This document shows positions 46,682 to 56,310 of a stretch of 64,000 nt of DNA, in pieces. The notes beneath the pieces were generated by a model. It had not been told where the DNA came from and ran no database searches. It worked only from the letters and a program-made list of their open reading frames with translations. This DNA is from Ancylobacter aquaticus. GTDB lineage: Bacteria > Pseudomonadota > Alphaproteobacteria > Rhizobiales > Xanthobacteraceae. A program made the translations under genes and the position numbers. The stretch's first letter is position 1. Each line of letters begins with the position of its first letter. The DNA is taken from NCBI RefSeq assembly GCF_004339465.1, contig NZ_SMFY01000001.1:930001-994000 (forward strand), read 5' to 3'.

Positions 46682-46795
46682 GGCTGTCTCCTGCTGTTGG
46701 CGCGCGCGAGCCTCGCGCGCCCGACAGGGAGTTGCCATGACAGGTGTCAAAAGCCGGCGATCAATCGACCGGGGCCGGCTCGACCGACGCGGGGG

Positions 46796-47470
46796 TCAGC
46801 CTATGCCGCGTTCGGCCATCAGCCGGATCACCGCCGCCCTGAGATCCCCGATGCCGAAGCCCTCGCGGCTGGAGGTCGGGAAGACGATGGGAAAGGCCGC
46901 CGGACGCTTGGCAAGGCCGGCCTGCGTCTCCGCCACTCGTTCCACCAGTTCGTCCGCCCGGAGCTGGTCGGCCTTGGTCAGCACCACGGCATAGGAGACG
47001 GCGGCCTTGTCGAGCCCGTCCAGCACGTCGCGGTCGATCGGCTTCAGCCCATGGCGGGAATCGATCAGCACGAAGACGCGGGCGAGGTTGGCCCGCCCAC
47101 GCAGATAGGCGTGGACGGTGGCGGTCCAGGCGTCGACCTTGTCTTTCGGCGCCTTGGCAAAGCCGTAGCCCGGCATGTCGACCAGGGTCAGCTCCGGCCC
47201 GAGGCCGAAGAAGATCAGTTCCTGCGTGCGCCCCGGAGTCACCGAGGTGCGCGCCAGCGCCTTGCGCCCGGTCAGCGCGTTGACCAGGCTCGACTTGCCG
47301 ACATTGGAGCGGCCGGCAAAGGCGATCTCGATGCTGCGCATGGGCGGCAGCGTGGCGATGGTGGGCGCCGCCGTGAGGAAGGCCCATTCACCGGCAAAGA
47401 GGCGTCGCCCGGCTTCGATCTCGTCCGCCGTGAAGGCCGACGCGGCGGACGTATCGTCGGCCTGTTCCAT
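46796..47470 (-). CDS. engB: Ribosome-biogenesis GTPase YihA/EngB
   Basis: 224 residues from the ATG at 47470; an ATG at 47500 would overlap yidC. G1 [11 protein letters not shown]2 SVTPGRTQ, G3 DMPGYGF, G4 TKADQL. Acts in 50S assembly. Follows yidC by 19 bases in the rpmH-rnpA-yidC-engB cluster typical of alphaproteobacteria. Confidence 0.95.
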   Translation of the reverse strand: MEQADDTSAASAFTADEIEAGRRLFAGEWAFLTAAPTIATLPPMRSIEIAFAGRSNVGKSSLVNALTGRKALARTSVTPGRTQELIFFGLGPELTLVDMPGYGFAKAPKDKVDAWTATVHAYLRGRANLARVFVLIDSRHGLKPIDRDVLDGLDKAAVSYAVVLTKADQLRADELVERVAETQAGLAKRPAAFPIVFPTSSREGFGIGDLRAAVIRLMAERGIG

Positions 47471-47489
47471 GGCGTTCAGTTCCCCCGCA

Positions 47490-49322
47490 TCAGCCGGCAC
47501 TCGGCTTTTTCTTACGGACGAAAACGCTCTTCACATTGTCCCACAATTCGATCTTCACGCCGTGCTTGCGCATGATGATGGACTGCTGGATCACCGAGAG
47601 GGTGTTGTTCCATGCCCAGTAGATGACCAGGCCGGAGGCGAACGAGGCCAGCATGAAGGTGAAGACCAGCGGCATCCAGTCGAAGATCATCTTCTGCGTC
47701 GGGTCCGGCGGGGCCGGGTTCAGCTTCATCTGCGCCCACATGGTGATGCCCATGATGATCGGCCACACGCCGAGCATCAGGAAGGCGCCAATCACCGGAA
47801 CCGAGGCGGGATTCCACGGGATGAGGCCGAACAGGTTGAAGATGGTCGTCGGGTCGGGGGCGGAGAGATCGCGGATCCAGCCGAAGAACGGCGCATGCCG
47901 CATTTCGATGGTGACGAACAGCACCTTGTAGAGGGCGAAGAAGACCGGGATCTGGATCAGGATCGGAAGGCAGCCCGCGACCGGGTTGATCTTCTCCTTT
48001 TTGTAGATCGCCATCATCTCCTGTTGGAGCTTGACGCGGTCGTCGCCGAAGCGCTCGCGCAGCGATGCAATTTCCGGCTGCACGGCCTTCATCTTCGCCA
48101 TCGAGGCGTAGCTCTTATTGGCGAGCGGGAAGAAGATGCCCTTGAGCAGCACGGTGACGACCAGGATGGCGACGCCGAAATTGCCGACGAAGCGATAGAT
48201 CCAGTCGATCACCAGGAACAGCGGCTTGGTGATGAAATAGAACCAGCCCCAGTCGATCAGCAGGTCGAAGCGGTCGATATTGTACTGGGCCTGATAGCTG
48301 TCGACCAACTGCACCACCTTGGCGCCGGCGAACAGACGACCATCGGTGGAAGCCTTGGCGCCGGGCGCCACGGTGACGGCATCGCCGAGAAAGTCGGTCT
48401 GGTAGGTCAGGTCATTGCCGGTCTGCGCGGCGGAGAACCGGGCCTGCACCTTTTCTTCCGAACCGGGAATGATGGTTGCGGCCCAGTACTTGTCGGTGAT
48501 GCCGAGCCAGCCGCCGACCGAGGGGAAGGTCTGGCTACGGGTCTCGGCGATGTCGTGGTACTTGATCTCGTGCAGCCCGCCCTCGGAAGTGACGCCGATC
48601 AGGCCCTCATGCAGGATGTAGTAGCCCAGCGTGTGCGGCGTGCCGTGGCGGGAGACCAGCGCATAGGGGTGCAGCGCGATCGGCTCGGCAGTGGTGTTTT
48701 CCACCTCGTCGAGCACATGGAACATGTAATTGGCGTCGATGGAGAGGGTGCGGCGGTAGGTGAGGCCTGCGCCATTGTCCCAGGTGAGCAGGACCGGCGT
48801 CTCCGGCGTCAGGCGGGCGCCTTCCGGGGCGGTCCACAGCGTATCGCCGGCCGGCACCGCGACGGTCGCGCCGGCGCCCGGCACCCAGCCGAATTCGGCG
48901 TAGAACGGGTTCGGCCCGCCCGAGGGCGAGAGCAGCACGATGATCGGGCTGCTGTTGTCGACGGTCTCGTGGTAGCCCTTCAGCGACAGATCGTCGATGC
49001 GTCCGCCGCGCAGGGCGATGGAGCCGATGACGCTCGGGGTCTCGATGGCGATGCGCGGCGTGCGGGCCAGCGCTTCGGCCCGGGTCATCGCGCGCGGCGC
49101 GGTGCCAGTTGCGGTGGGGGCCGCGGTTCCGGGAGCGGGAGCCTGCGAGCCGGCCTCGGTGCCGGCCTGGCCGGGCGCGCCGGCCTGCTGGGCCGCCTGC
49201 TGCTGCGCGGCCTGCTGCCGCTGCTGCTCCATCTGCGGTACACCGGAGAAGAACTGCCAGGCAATGAGCACCGCCATCGACATGACGATGGCGACAATCA
49301 TATTGCGGTTTTCGGACGTCAT
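47490..49322 (-). CDS. yidC: Membrane protein insertase YidC
   Basis: 610 residues. N-terminal transmembrane anchor ([18 protein letters not shown]), Ala/Gln/Pro-rich linker (about 30-90), large periplasmic beta-supersandwich (about 90-350), then the five-helix conserved core, with [12 protein letters not shown] and the hydrophilic groove residues between helices. The ATG overlaps the rnpA stop by four bases. The yidD gene, which often lies between rnpA and yidC, is absent here. Confidence 0.96.
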   Translation of the reverse strand: MTSENRNMIVAIVMSMAVLIAWQFFSGVPQMEQQRQQAAQQQAAQQAGAPGQAGTEAGSQAPAPGTAAPTATGTAPRAMTRAEALARTPRIAIETPSVIGSIALRGGRIDDLSLKGYHETVDNSSPIIVLLSPSGGPNPFYAEFGWVPGAGATVAVPAGDTLWTAPEGARLTPETPVLLTWDNGAGLTYRRTLSIDANYMFHVLDEVENTTAEPIALHPYALVSRHGTPHTLGYYILHEGLIGVTSEGGLHEIKYHDIAETRSQTFPSVGGWLGITDKYWAATIIPGSEEKVQARFSAAQTGNDLTYQTDFLGDAVTVAPGAKASTDGRLFAGAKVVQLVDSYQAQYNIDRFDLLIDWGWFYFITKPLFLVIDWIYRFVGNFGVAILVVTVLLKGIFFPLANKSYASMAKMKAVQPEIASLRERFGDDRVKLQQEMMAIYKKEKINPVAGCLPILIQIPVFFALYKVLFVTIEMRHAPFFGWIRDLSAPDPTTIFNLFGLIPWNPASVPVIGAFLMLGVWPIIMGITMWAQMKLNPAPPDPTQKMIFDWMPLVFTFMLASFASGLVIYWAWNNTLSVIQQSIIMRKHGVKIELWDNVKSVFVRKKKPSAG

Positions 49323-49720
49323 GGCAGGGGCTCTCCGTCGGCGCGCGGCGGGCGCTGCGCGGCGTCGGCGCGCGCAGGCTTCGGCGGGCGCCGGCTTCCT
49401 GAGTGAAGGCGGGCGATTCCCCGCTCTATGTCGTGGATGAGGGCGGTGAAAGGCGTGCCGAGCGCAGCGCGCCGGGCGACGATCACATAGTCGAAACCGT
49501 CCTTGGCCGCGCGTGGCAAGGCGTCGCGGGCCGCCGCGCGCAGGCGCCGGCGGATTCGGTTTCGCACCACGGCATTGCCGTGTTTCTTGGTGATGGTGAG
49601 GCCGATGCGGGCCGGCGCCTCGTCGGCGCGGTCGCGCCCCTGGAGCAGCAACGGTCCCGAATTGGCACGCAGCGCGGACGCTGCGGCCAGGAAGTCCTTG
49701 CGCTTGACGAGCCGGTGCAT
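49319..49720 (-). CDS. rnpA: Ribonuclease P protein component
   Basis: 133 residues from the ATG at 49720. RNR motif in RNRIRRRLRAAARDAL and start HRLVKRKDFLAAASAL, the family hallmarks. Needed with RNase P RNA for 5' tRNA maturation; the RNA gene is not seen in the window. The frame is open far upstream but those residues are not coding. Downstream of rpmH by 65 bases. Confidence 0.95.
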   Translation of the reverse strand: MHRLVKRKDFLAAASALRANSGPLLLQGRDRADEAPARIGLTITKKHGNAVVRNRIRRRLRAAARDALPRAAKDGFDYVIVARRAALGTPFTALIHDIERGIARLHSGSRRPPKPARADAAQRPPRADGEPLP

Positions 49721-49785
49721 GGCAGGGCGCCCATCCTCAGGCAGCCGGGCAGCGTGCCCCAGCCATACGGGGCCGAAAGACGAAA

Positions 49786-49920
49786 TCAGGCAGACAGGCG
49801 CTTGCGGCCATGAGCACGGCGCAGATTGATGATCTTGCGGCCGGTGCGGGTCGCCATGCGCGCACGGAAGCCGTGCCGACGGGCGCGCACGAGCTTGCTC
49901 GGTTGATAAGTGCGCTTCAC
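49786..49920 (-). CDS. rpmH: 50S ribosomal protein L34
   Basis: 44 residues with a GTG start at 49920: [18 protein letters not shown] (with GTG read as Met), then [17 protein letters not shown] and HGRKRLSA. Full family length. Too short for many callers. GGAG lies ten bases upstream. First gene of the rpmH-rnpA-yidC-engB operon. Confidence 0.95.
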   Translation of the reverse strand: MKRTYQPSKLVRARRHGFRARMATRTGRKIINLRRAHGRKRLSA

Positions 49921-49954
49921 GGGTCTTTCTCCGCTTGTTCGATCTGCCGCCCTG

Positions 49955-49980
49955 GTACCGGAAGGTTCCCGTTCCGGTAC
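49955..49980 (-). promoter_or_regulatory. Hairpin in rpmH leader
   Basis: GTACCGGAA (49955-49963) pairs perfectly with TTCCGGTAC (49972-49980) around an 8-base loop. It lies 35 bases before the rpmH start inside the predicted leader. No T-tract follows. A regulatory or processing role is inference. Confidence 0.4.
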
Positions 49981-50054
49981 GCCACGGAACCAGCCGGGGC
50001 GAAAAACGCAGATGCGGGAAGCACTCCAACGGCAGGGCAGCCGTGGTTGGGCGG

Positions 50055-50083
50055 CTTATAGGGGGCACTCCTGCCCAAGTCAA
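50055..50083 (-). promoter_or_regulatory. Sigma-70 type promoter of rpmH-rnpA-yidC-engB
   Basis: On the minus strand TTGACT (50083-50078), a 17-base spacer, then TATAAG (50060-50055): near-consensus. It lies 135 bases before the rpmH start, with a hairpin in the leader between. The rest of this gap, up to the sensor kinase at 50403, holds nothing else I can support. Confidence 0.75.
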
Positions 50084-50402
50084 TGCGCCAATCCCGGTTG
50101 CGTCCGCCAATCCACCTCCGTGCGCCACTCCCGCTCTGACGTTCTGGGAGCGAGCTGGCGCGTGTCCGCGCAGAGGAAAACGGAGCGGCACAGGGTAACG
50201 TAAAAGCGCCGGCATCCGGGCGCCTCTGGCAACGGCGCGTCGACGCCTTACATGAATGTGATCGGGCGCGGGAGGCAGGCCGGGGACGAGGACAGGCGCG
50301 TGCCTTCCTGATCCGGCGTCGTTTCCCTGCCGTAATCCTCCCATCCGATGGCGCGAGTCGGGGCCCGGGAGGGGCGCGGGAGCGGAAGAAACGTTGTTTG
50401 GC

Positions 50403-51998
50403 ATGAAGAAGCGTTCGCAAGCCGGGACCGATGGCGTCACCGTGCCCGCCGTCCCGGCGGACGGTGATCGCGCGCGTCCTGGCGGCGGGGGGCTGCCGTC
50501 GGGCGTCATGGACTTCGGTGTCGCAGGCGACCCCGCTGCGCTGCGCCTCTGCGAAGGTCGTGGCTTCCATCTCGGCCTGTCTGGCAAGCTTCTGGCCTTC
50601 ACACTTGCCTTCGTGCTGCTCGCGGAGGTGCTGATTCTGGTGCCTGCGGTCGCGGCGTACCGTCTCAACTGGCTGTCCGACAGGCTGGCCTCCGCGCGTA
50701 CCGCCGCCCTTGTGCTCGACGCCGCGCCGGACGGCATGATTTCGCCGCAGCTGACACAGGAACTGCTGCGCAGCGTTGGCGCCATCACCGTGGCGCTCAA
50801 GCGCGACAACACGCGCCGGCTCCTCGCCTCCTCCGACATGCCACCCGAGGTCGACCACCACGCCGATGTGCGCGACGTGGGGCCGTGGCAGGCGGTGCGG
50901 GAGGCGTTCGATACGCTGCTTTCCCCGGATGGCCGGGTGATTCGCGCCGTCGGCACCCCGCCGCGCGGGGGCGGCTTTGTCGAAATCGTCATCAGCGAGA
51001 CGCCGTTGCGCAAGGCGATGCTGCGCTTCACCGGCAATGTGCTGCTGGTGTCGCTGGTCATCGCCGCGCTCACCGGCGCGCTGGTCTATCTCGGGCTTGC
51101 CTGGATGTTCGTGCGGCCGATGCGTCGCCTCACCCAGCGTATGGTCGCCTTCCGGCTCAACCCGGCCCTGCCGGTGCTGGAGTTCGAGGACGACCGGCGG
51201 CTGGACGAGATCGGCCAGGCCGAGCGCGAGCTGACCACGATGCAGCGCCGGATCGCCGAGACGCTGCAGCAGAAGAACCATCTCGCCGCGCTCGGCCTCG
51301 CGGTGTCGAAGATCAACCACGATCTGCGCAATCTGCTGGCCTCGGTGCAGCTGATTTCCGACCGCCTCGCCGACATACGCGACCCGGCGGTGCAGCGATT
51401 CGCCCCCAAGCTGGAGGCGGCGCTGGACCGCGCCATCGCTTATTGCGAACACACGCTCGCCTATGGCAAGGCGCAGGAGCCGCCGCCGGAGCGGCGCATG
51501 GTGGCGCTCGCCCCGCTGGTGGCGGAGGTGCGCGATACGCTCGGTCTCGGCGCGGGGGAAGACGGCACCGGCATCGGCTTCGTCGAATCGGTCGACCGCG
51601 ACCTGATGGTCGATGCCGACCCCGACCAGTTGTTCCGCGTGCTGCTCAATCTCTGCCGCAACGCGATCGAGGCGCTGCGCGCCCGCGCGCCCAATGATGT
51701 CGCGCGCGACCAGATCCGCATCACCGGCCGGCGCGAGGGCGCCATCGTCATCATCGAGGTCGCCGATACCGGCCCGGGCGTGCCCGAGCGCGCGCAGGCA
51801 CACCTGTTCGAGGCGTTCCAGGGCTCGGTAAGCCGTGGCGGCACCGGCCTCGGCCTCGCCATCGCCGCCGAGCTGATGCAGGCCCATGGCGGCGATGTGC
51901 AGCTGGTGCCCGGCACGATCGGTGCCACCTTCCAGCTGCGAGTACCTGACCGCCCGGTCGATCTCGACGCCCATCGGGCGCTGCGCTCCTACGGTTGA
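50403..51998 (+). CDS. Orphan sensor histidine kinase
   Basis: 531 residues from the ATG at 50403 (a TTG at 50394 is possible). Two transmembrane segments (about 62-86 and 213-237) flank a periplasmic sensor region of about 125 residues. Then HAMP-like linker, dimerisation/phosphoacceptor helix with His306 in KINHDLRNLLASVQL, and the ATPase domain with NLCRNAIEAL, ADTGPGVPE and GTGLGLAIAAELM. No response regulator is adjacent. Signal unknown. Confidence 0.92.
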   Translation: MKKRSQAGTDGVTVPAVPADGDRARPGGGGLPSGVMDFGVAGDPAALRLCEGRGFHLGLSGKLLAFTLAFVLLAEVLILVPAVAAYRLNWLSDRLASARTAALVLDAAPDGMISPQLTQELLRSVGAITVALKRDNTRRLLASSDMPPEVDHHADVRDVGPWQAVREAFDTLLSPDGRVIRAVGTPPRGGGFVEIVISETPLRKAMLRFTGNVLLVSLVIAALTGALVYLGLAWMFVRPMRRLTQRMVAFRLNPALPVLEFEDDRRLDEIGQAERELTTMQRRIAETLQQKNHLAALGLAVSKINHDLRNLLASVQLISDRLADIRDPAVQRFAPKLEAALDRAIAYCEHTLAYGKAQEPPPERRMVALAPLVAEVRDTLGLGAGEDGTGIGFVESVDRDLMVDADPDQLFRVLLNLCRNAIEALRARAPNDVARDQIRITGRREGAIVIIEVADTGPGVPERAQAHLFEAFQGSVSRGGTGLGLAIAAELMQAHGGDVQLVPGTIGATFQLRVPDRPVDLDAHRALRSYG

Positions 51999-52035
51999 GG
52001 TCGCGGGCGGGGGCATAACCACAGGACATTGCTGA

Positions 52036-53367
52036 ATGCAGAGAGTGACCAAGCGCAGCGGCGTCAGCCGCCGGAGCCTTATTGCCGGCCTTGCGGCCTG
52101 CATGCCCCTCCTCGCGACGTCCGCTGCCCACAGTCAGTCTCACCTTGCCACGCCGGTGCTGCCGGGCGCGCCGGATGCCCGGCCGGCCACCGTCACCGTG
52201 TCCGGTGGCGCGATCCAAGTCGATGGCCAGCCCTTCGCGGTGCGCGGCGTCGCCGGCGACGGGCCACTGGCGGTGCTGCCGGGCCTCGGCGCCACCACGG
52301 TGCGCAGCTATGGCGAGGACCCCGGCCCGCTGCTCGACGAAGCCGGCAAGCTCGGGCTGAAGGTGATCGCCGGGCTATGGGTTGGCCAGCCCCGGCAGGG
52401 CGCCGACTACACCGACCCGGCCTTCCGCACCCGGCAACTGGCGGAGCTCGAAGCCGTGGTGACGAAATATCGCGAGCATCCCGCCCTGCTGATGTGGGGC
52501 ATCGGCAATGAGGTCGAGGTGGAACTCGCCGACGGTTCGGCGGTGTGGCCGGAGATCGAGGACGTGGCCGCCATGGTCGCCCGGGTCGATCCCGCCCATC
52601 CCCCGCTCGCCGTGCTGGCCGAAACCGGCACCGACAAGGTGGAAAAGCTGCGCAAGGCGGCGCCCAGCATCCGTGTGCTCGGCCTCAACTCCTATGGCGA
52701 CGCGCTCCCTTCCGTGGTCGAGCGGGCGCGCCGGCAGGGCTGGGAAGGGCCGATCATCATCACCGAGCTCGGCGCGCTCGGCCAGTGGCAGGCGGCCCAC
52801 GCCCCCTGGGGCGCCCCCTTCGAGCCGAGTTCGACCCAGAAGGCGATCCAGCTGCGCCGCTATCTCCCGGCGCTGGAGGAGCAGGGGGCGGGCGCCATCG
52901 TCTTTCTCTGGGGCCAGAAGCAGGAGGTGACACCGAGCTGGCACAGCCTGCTGCTGCCCGATGGCGTCTGGCTGGAGGCGGCGGAAGCCATGGCCCAGGC
53001 CTGGGGCGGCCAGCCGCCGGGCGGCAACCAGGCGCCCCGCATCGCCTCCCTGCGGGTGGCGGGCGACCCGAGCGCCCCCTTTGCCGCCTGGGCCGCGGAT
53101 GAGGAGGGCGCCTTCACGCTCGACGCCGTCGAGCCGGATGGCGACCTGATGGAGGTGCGCTGGTTCGTCATGGCCGAGAGCGTCGACCGTGGCGTGGGTG
53201 GCGACCCCGAACAGGTTCCGAAGCTTTTTCCCGATGCGGTGCGCCAGAGCGGACCCTCGGGAGCACGGGTCTCGGACCTCAAACCGGGCGCCTACCGGGT
53301 TTTCGTCGAGCTGCGCGACGGCAAGGGCGCCGGCGCGACCGCGAACATGCCGTTCGAGGTGCGGTGA
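52036..53367 (+). CDS. Tat-exported GH2-like TIM-barrel protein
   Basis: 443 residues. Residues about 11-34 form a signal with twin arginine (SRRSLIAGLA). TIM-barrel features: WGIGNEVE with acid/base Asn158-Glu159 near residue 155 and the second glutamate, Glu244, in IIITELGALG, the pattern of family 2 glycosidases and related transglycosylases. A C-terminal Ig-like domain (about 345-443) follows. 37 bases after the kinase, so possibly cotranscribed. Substrate unknown; a beta-glucan or cell-wall polymer is likely. Confidence 0.75.
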   Translation: MQRVTKRSGVSRRSLIAGLAACMPLLATSAAHSQSHLATPVLPGAPDARPATVTVSGGAIQVDGQPFAVRGVAGDGPLAVLPGLGATTVRSYGEDPGPLLDEAGKLGLKVIAGLWVGQPRQGADYTDPAFRTRQLAELEAVVTKYREHPALLMWGIGNEVEVELADGSAVWPEIEDVAAMVARVDPAHPPLAVLAETGTDKVEKLRKAAPSIRVLGLNSYGDALPSVVERARRQGWEGPIIITELGALGQWQAAHAPWGAPFEPSSTQKAIQLRRYLPALEEQGAGAIVFLWGQKQEVTPSWHSLLLPDGVWLEAAEAMAQAWGGQPPGGNQAPRIASLRVAGDPSAPFAAWAADEEGAFTLDAVEPDGDLMEVRWFVMAESVDRGVGGDPEQVPKLFPDAVRQSGPSGARVSDLKPGAYRVFVELRDGKGAGATANMPFEVR

Positions 53368-53748
53368 CGCAGGCGCGGGGCGGGTCTCGGATCGCAAGGC
53401 ACACCCCATCTATAAGGCGGGCCGTCTTTCGCCGTGTCGTGCGGCCATCCGGAGCCGGCGTGCCTGCCGCCGGCGCGACGCGCGGGCCGGTGATTTCCCG
53501 GTGAACAGCGCCAGTGCCGGCTCGCCTTCCCGGGTTGTGCTAGAGCCAGGAACGGCCAGGCGAGCGGCTGCGCCCTCGGCGATCGAGGACGTCGCGAAAA
53601 CGGTCGAAGCCTGTGGATAGCGCGCTTCGTTGTCGCCACGTCTTGCCAAGTGCGCGCAAACGGGGTAGCAGACGGGCCCTCGCAGTCGGCCATCACCTCG
53701 GTGCCAGCCGCCGCGATCAGGCTTCCTCCTTCACCGGCGGGAAGCCGG
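53368..53748. other. Intergenic gap before tRNA-Arg
   Basis: This 381-base stretch between the GH2-like gene and tRNA-Arg shows no convincing gene. A possible tRNA promoter is TTGCCA (53643-53648), 17 bases, TAGCAG, starting about 70 bases upstream of the tRNA; weak. Confidence 0.4.
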
Positions 53749-53825
53749 GCGCCCGTAGCTCAGCTGGATAGAGCACCAGACTACGAATCTGGGGGTCAGG
53801 AGTTCGAATCTCTTCGGGCGCGCCA
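53749..53825 (+). tRNA. tRNA-Arg (anticodon ACG)
   Basis: Full cloverleaf: acceptor GCGCCCG pairs with CGGGCGC, D-arm TAGCTCAGCTGGATAGAGCA, anticodon arm CCAGA-CTACGAA-TCTGG with anticodon ACG at 53783-53785, T-loop GTTCGAATC, and encoded CCA at 53823-53825. ACG is read as Arg (CGN box) after A-to-I editing. It is a common site for integration of mobile elements, and a broken integrase lies 85 bases downstream. Confidence 0.97.
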
Positions 53826-53910
53826 CTTTTCTACGAGAGATATCAAGACCTTGTGCCGCTTGGCGGCTGTCTCTCTCGGATAACGTTCTCCATCGCGTTC
53901 CCGGCCCGGT

Positions 53911-54550
53911 TCACGCGCTGTTCTTGCGGCTCGCAATGCGAAGGTCGGCGACGCGCCCGGTCTTCTTGAGCGAGCTGCGATTGTAGCGGTGCGTGGTGCT
54001 GACCTGAGTGTGCCCGGCCGTGTTCATCACGTCGGAATCGTCGGCGCCGGCATCGAGCGCTTCCGTCACCGCGCCGGCGCGCGCGTCCATGCTCCACACG
54101 TCATCGGGGATCCCGGCAAGGCGGGCGACGCGCCGGAATTCGGCGGCGTAGAGCCGGCGCTTGTAGGGCAGTCCCGTCCCTCGCACAGGATAATCGGGCC
54201 CACACGGCGCTCGGGCGGTACGCGGGCTATCTCGGCCTGGGTGTCGGGAAGACGTGCTAGATCGTGCTCGACTTTGGTCGCGGTCTTGTTCGTCCGCTTG
54301 ACGAGCACGCCGTCCTCGATGTGGCTCCACGTCAGGCCGCCGTGCCACCGGGGTTCACCTTCGCCCTCGTCGCGCGACCATTTCCCGATTACGTCGCCCT
54401 GCCGCATGCTGAGGTCGAACTGCAGCGTGACGGCCAGCGCCAAGGACGGGCGGCCACCCGTTCAACGAGGGCGCCGGGAACGTCGCCCGCCGCCCTTCGC
54501 GCGCCCTCTCGCTCGACAACGAGGGCGCGCGCTTCATCAGCGGCGGTAAA
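53911..54550 (-). pseudogene. Tyrosine recombinase (integrase) remnant, frameshifted
   Basis: Parts of a phage-type integrase in three frames on the minus strand. Middle frame (to about 54443): SLALAVTLQFDLSMRQGDVIGKW and GGLTWSHIEDGVLVKRTNKTATKVEHDLARLP. Last frame (53911 to about 54180): GLPYKRRLYAAEFRRVARLAGIPDDVWSMDARAGAVTEALDAG, then AGHTQVSTTHRY containing the nucleophile tyrosine. Frame changes are near 54440 and near 54180. So the enzyme is inactive unless these are sequencing errors. It abuts tRNA-Arg, the likely attachment site. Confidence 0.8.
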
Positions 54551-55060
54551 AATGCGGGTGAGTTGATCGCCCGGCATGCCGCCCGTTGTCGCGGCCTCAG
54601 CCACGGCGCCGGAGAGGAGCCGCAGCGCACCGAAGTCGCGCACATCGCGGGCGTGAGGACGGATCATTACAGTAGGAGCCGGCGCGGTCGCCAAACGCGC
54701 GATGTACCGGCTCAGCGTCAGGCCCAGCCCCTCCAAGGGCTGGAGCCAATCGGCGCCGAGATCCACTGCAAGCGTGGCCGGATTGACGGGAGCCCCCGCC
54801 GTCTGGCGCGCTTCGATAGCCGCGAACGCGGACGACGCGCTTCGCCTTTTTGGATGAGGCGCACCAGGCCACAGCCGCCGCCCTCCACCGTTGCCCCTGC
54901 GCTGAGTGTCGCTATCGCGTGATCGTCGATCAGCCCGCCCCCGGTCGCCATCTGCTTCAAGTGCTTCGCCACGGCATCGACCACGCTGTAGTTCATCTCG
55001 TCGGCACAACGGAGCCACAGGGGCGGCGACAAGGTTTCGGCGCTATGTCTTTCAGCCCAC
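54551..55060 (-). pseudogene. Degraded upstream segment of the integrase region
   Basis: Coding-like protein pieces continue in two frames: NYSVVDAVAKHLKQMATGGGL and IDDHAIATLSAGATVEGGGCGL (about 55008-54840), then AFAAIEARQTAGAPVNPATLAVDLGADWL and RYIARLATAPAPTVMIRPHA (about 54840-54550), running on into the integrase fragment. This may be the recombinase N-terminus or a separate element gene; I cannot assign it. Confidence 0.4.
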
Positions 55061-55114
55061 CGGGCGGCGCTGCTTGCCCATTGGTCACGTGACACTGGCG
55101 GGGGAGCGCCGCGC

Positions 55115-56242
55115 TCATGGTCTCCAATAGGCCGGGTCTGCGATGGCGGAGGCATCTGGGAGGGCCTTGCCGGCCGGCCGCACGCGGATATTGGTGTAGT
55201 CCTCGCACAGTGTCATGAGCCAGAGCTGGCTCCTTCCGGACCTGGGGTCGACGATGGCGCGCGCATAGGCGTCGTCATGGCCGGGCGCATCGGTGAAGCG
55301 GGTCCGGGACGAAATGTCGAAAGTGCCCCCGACTGCCGGGCCGCAGCGCCCGCGCTGGCGCAATTCGCGGGCGAGATCGGGCGCGGAGCGGTGGCTGCGG
55401 GGGTGAACCCAGTCCTCGCGCGCCCATTTCTCCCAGCGCGAGAGGCCGAATTCGCGGGTCCAGTAGGTCTGCTCCATCTGCAGGGTCGCGCCGGGCGAGA
55501 GGCCGTCGCGGCTGACCTGCGCGAAATGGCTGGAGACGATCGACACCAGCTCGCGGTCCGAGGTGTAGCGCATGGGCGCGACCAGCCAGGTGGTCAAAGC
55601 CCGGCGGTAGCGCGTGGGGCAGGCGGCGGGCAGTGCGGAGGCGGCGCCGGTGGCGAGGCGGCTTTCAAAGACGCCAAATCCGCCCTGGCCCACCGCCGGC
55701 ACGGTGGCCGGCGCGATCACCCAGCCCCGGAAAAAGCGCCGCGAGGAAACGCTGCCGTCGCGGCAGAGGGGGGTCTGGTAGACCGAGAGGGCGACCGGGC
55801 TGTAGCTGCCCATGATGAAGCCGTAGCCCTCGTCGTGCCACTGGATCGAGGCGCCGCCCTCGCCGGGCCTGCCCGGTCGGCCGCGGGCACCCCCGCAGGG
55901 GCTCACCGGCAGGCTGAGGGTGGAGGAGACGATGCGGGTCTGTCCGCCCCGCTCCACCGGCCGGTTCAGCTTCGCCACCGTGCCGCCATCCTCCGTGCAG
56001 TGCCCGCCGGGATTGAGGAAGTTGCGCAGTTCATAGGGCGGGGTCTCGCCCGGGCGCAGGTCGCGCCGGCGCGCGCAGGCGGCATCGCCGGGAACGAGGT
56101 TTGGTATGATGGCGTCGGCGGCATCGACGCACACATCCATCGCCATGTAGTCCGCGATGGTTGCCTGCGGTTCTGCTCGCGCCGGCGCGGCAAGGCCGGC
56201 CAACAGCGCGGCCAGCGGTGTCAGGCGGAAGAGCTTTCGCAT
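55115..56242 (-). CDS. Exported protein of unknown function
   Basis: 375 residues, ATG at 56242 with AGGAGG upstream. Signal peptide ends ARA-EP (residue 22-24). About eight cysteines, e.g. DVCVDAADA, AACARRRD, GHCTEDG, SPCGGA and RCGPAV, suggest disulfides in the periplasm. Segments HDEGYGFIMGSYSPVALSVYQ and TYWTREFGLSRWEKWAREDWVHP have no family I recognise. It lies directly downstream of the capsule exporter lipoprotein gene, 68 bases, on the same strand. Confidence 0.75.
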   Translation of the reverse strand: MRKLFRLTPLAALLAGLAAPARAEPQATIADYMAMDVCVDAADAIIPNLVPGDAACARRRDLRPGETPPYELRNFLNPGGHCTEDGGTVAKLNRPVERGGQTRIVSSTLSLPVSPCGGARGRPGRPGEGGASIQWHDEGYGFIMGSYSPVALSVYQTPLCRDGSVSSRRFFRGWVIAPATVPAVGQGGFGVFESRLATGAASALPAACPTRYRRALTTWLVAPMRYTSDRELVSIVSSHFAQVSRDGLSPGATLQMEQTYWTREFGLSRWEKWAREDWVHPRSHRSAPDLARELRQRGRCGPAVGGTFDISSRTRFTDAPGHDDAYARAIVDPRSGRSQLWLMTLCEDYTNIRVRPAGKALPDASAIADPAYWRP

Positions 56243-56310
56243 CCTGACCTCCTTTGTGACGGGCGGCGCCTCCCAGAGCCGGGGCGCCGCGCAGGGCCTG
56301 CGCGGGCGGC

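Noticed and set aside
49921-50402. Possible replication origin beside rpmH
   Set aside because: In some bacteria rpmH lies near dnaA and oriC, but no dnaA gene or cluster of DnaA boxes is seen here.
49319-51073. 584-codon frame extending rnpA upstream
   Set aside because: Only the last 133 codons match RnpA; the rest runs antisense to the sensor kinase and across rpmH.
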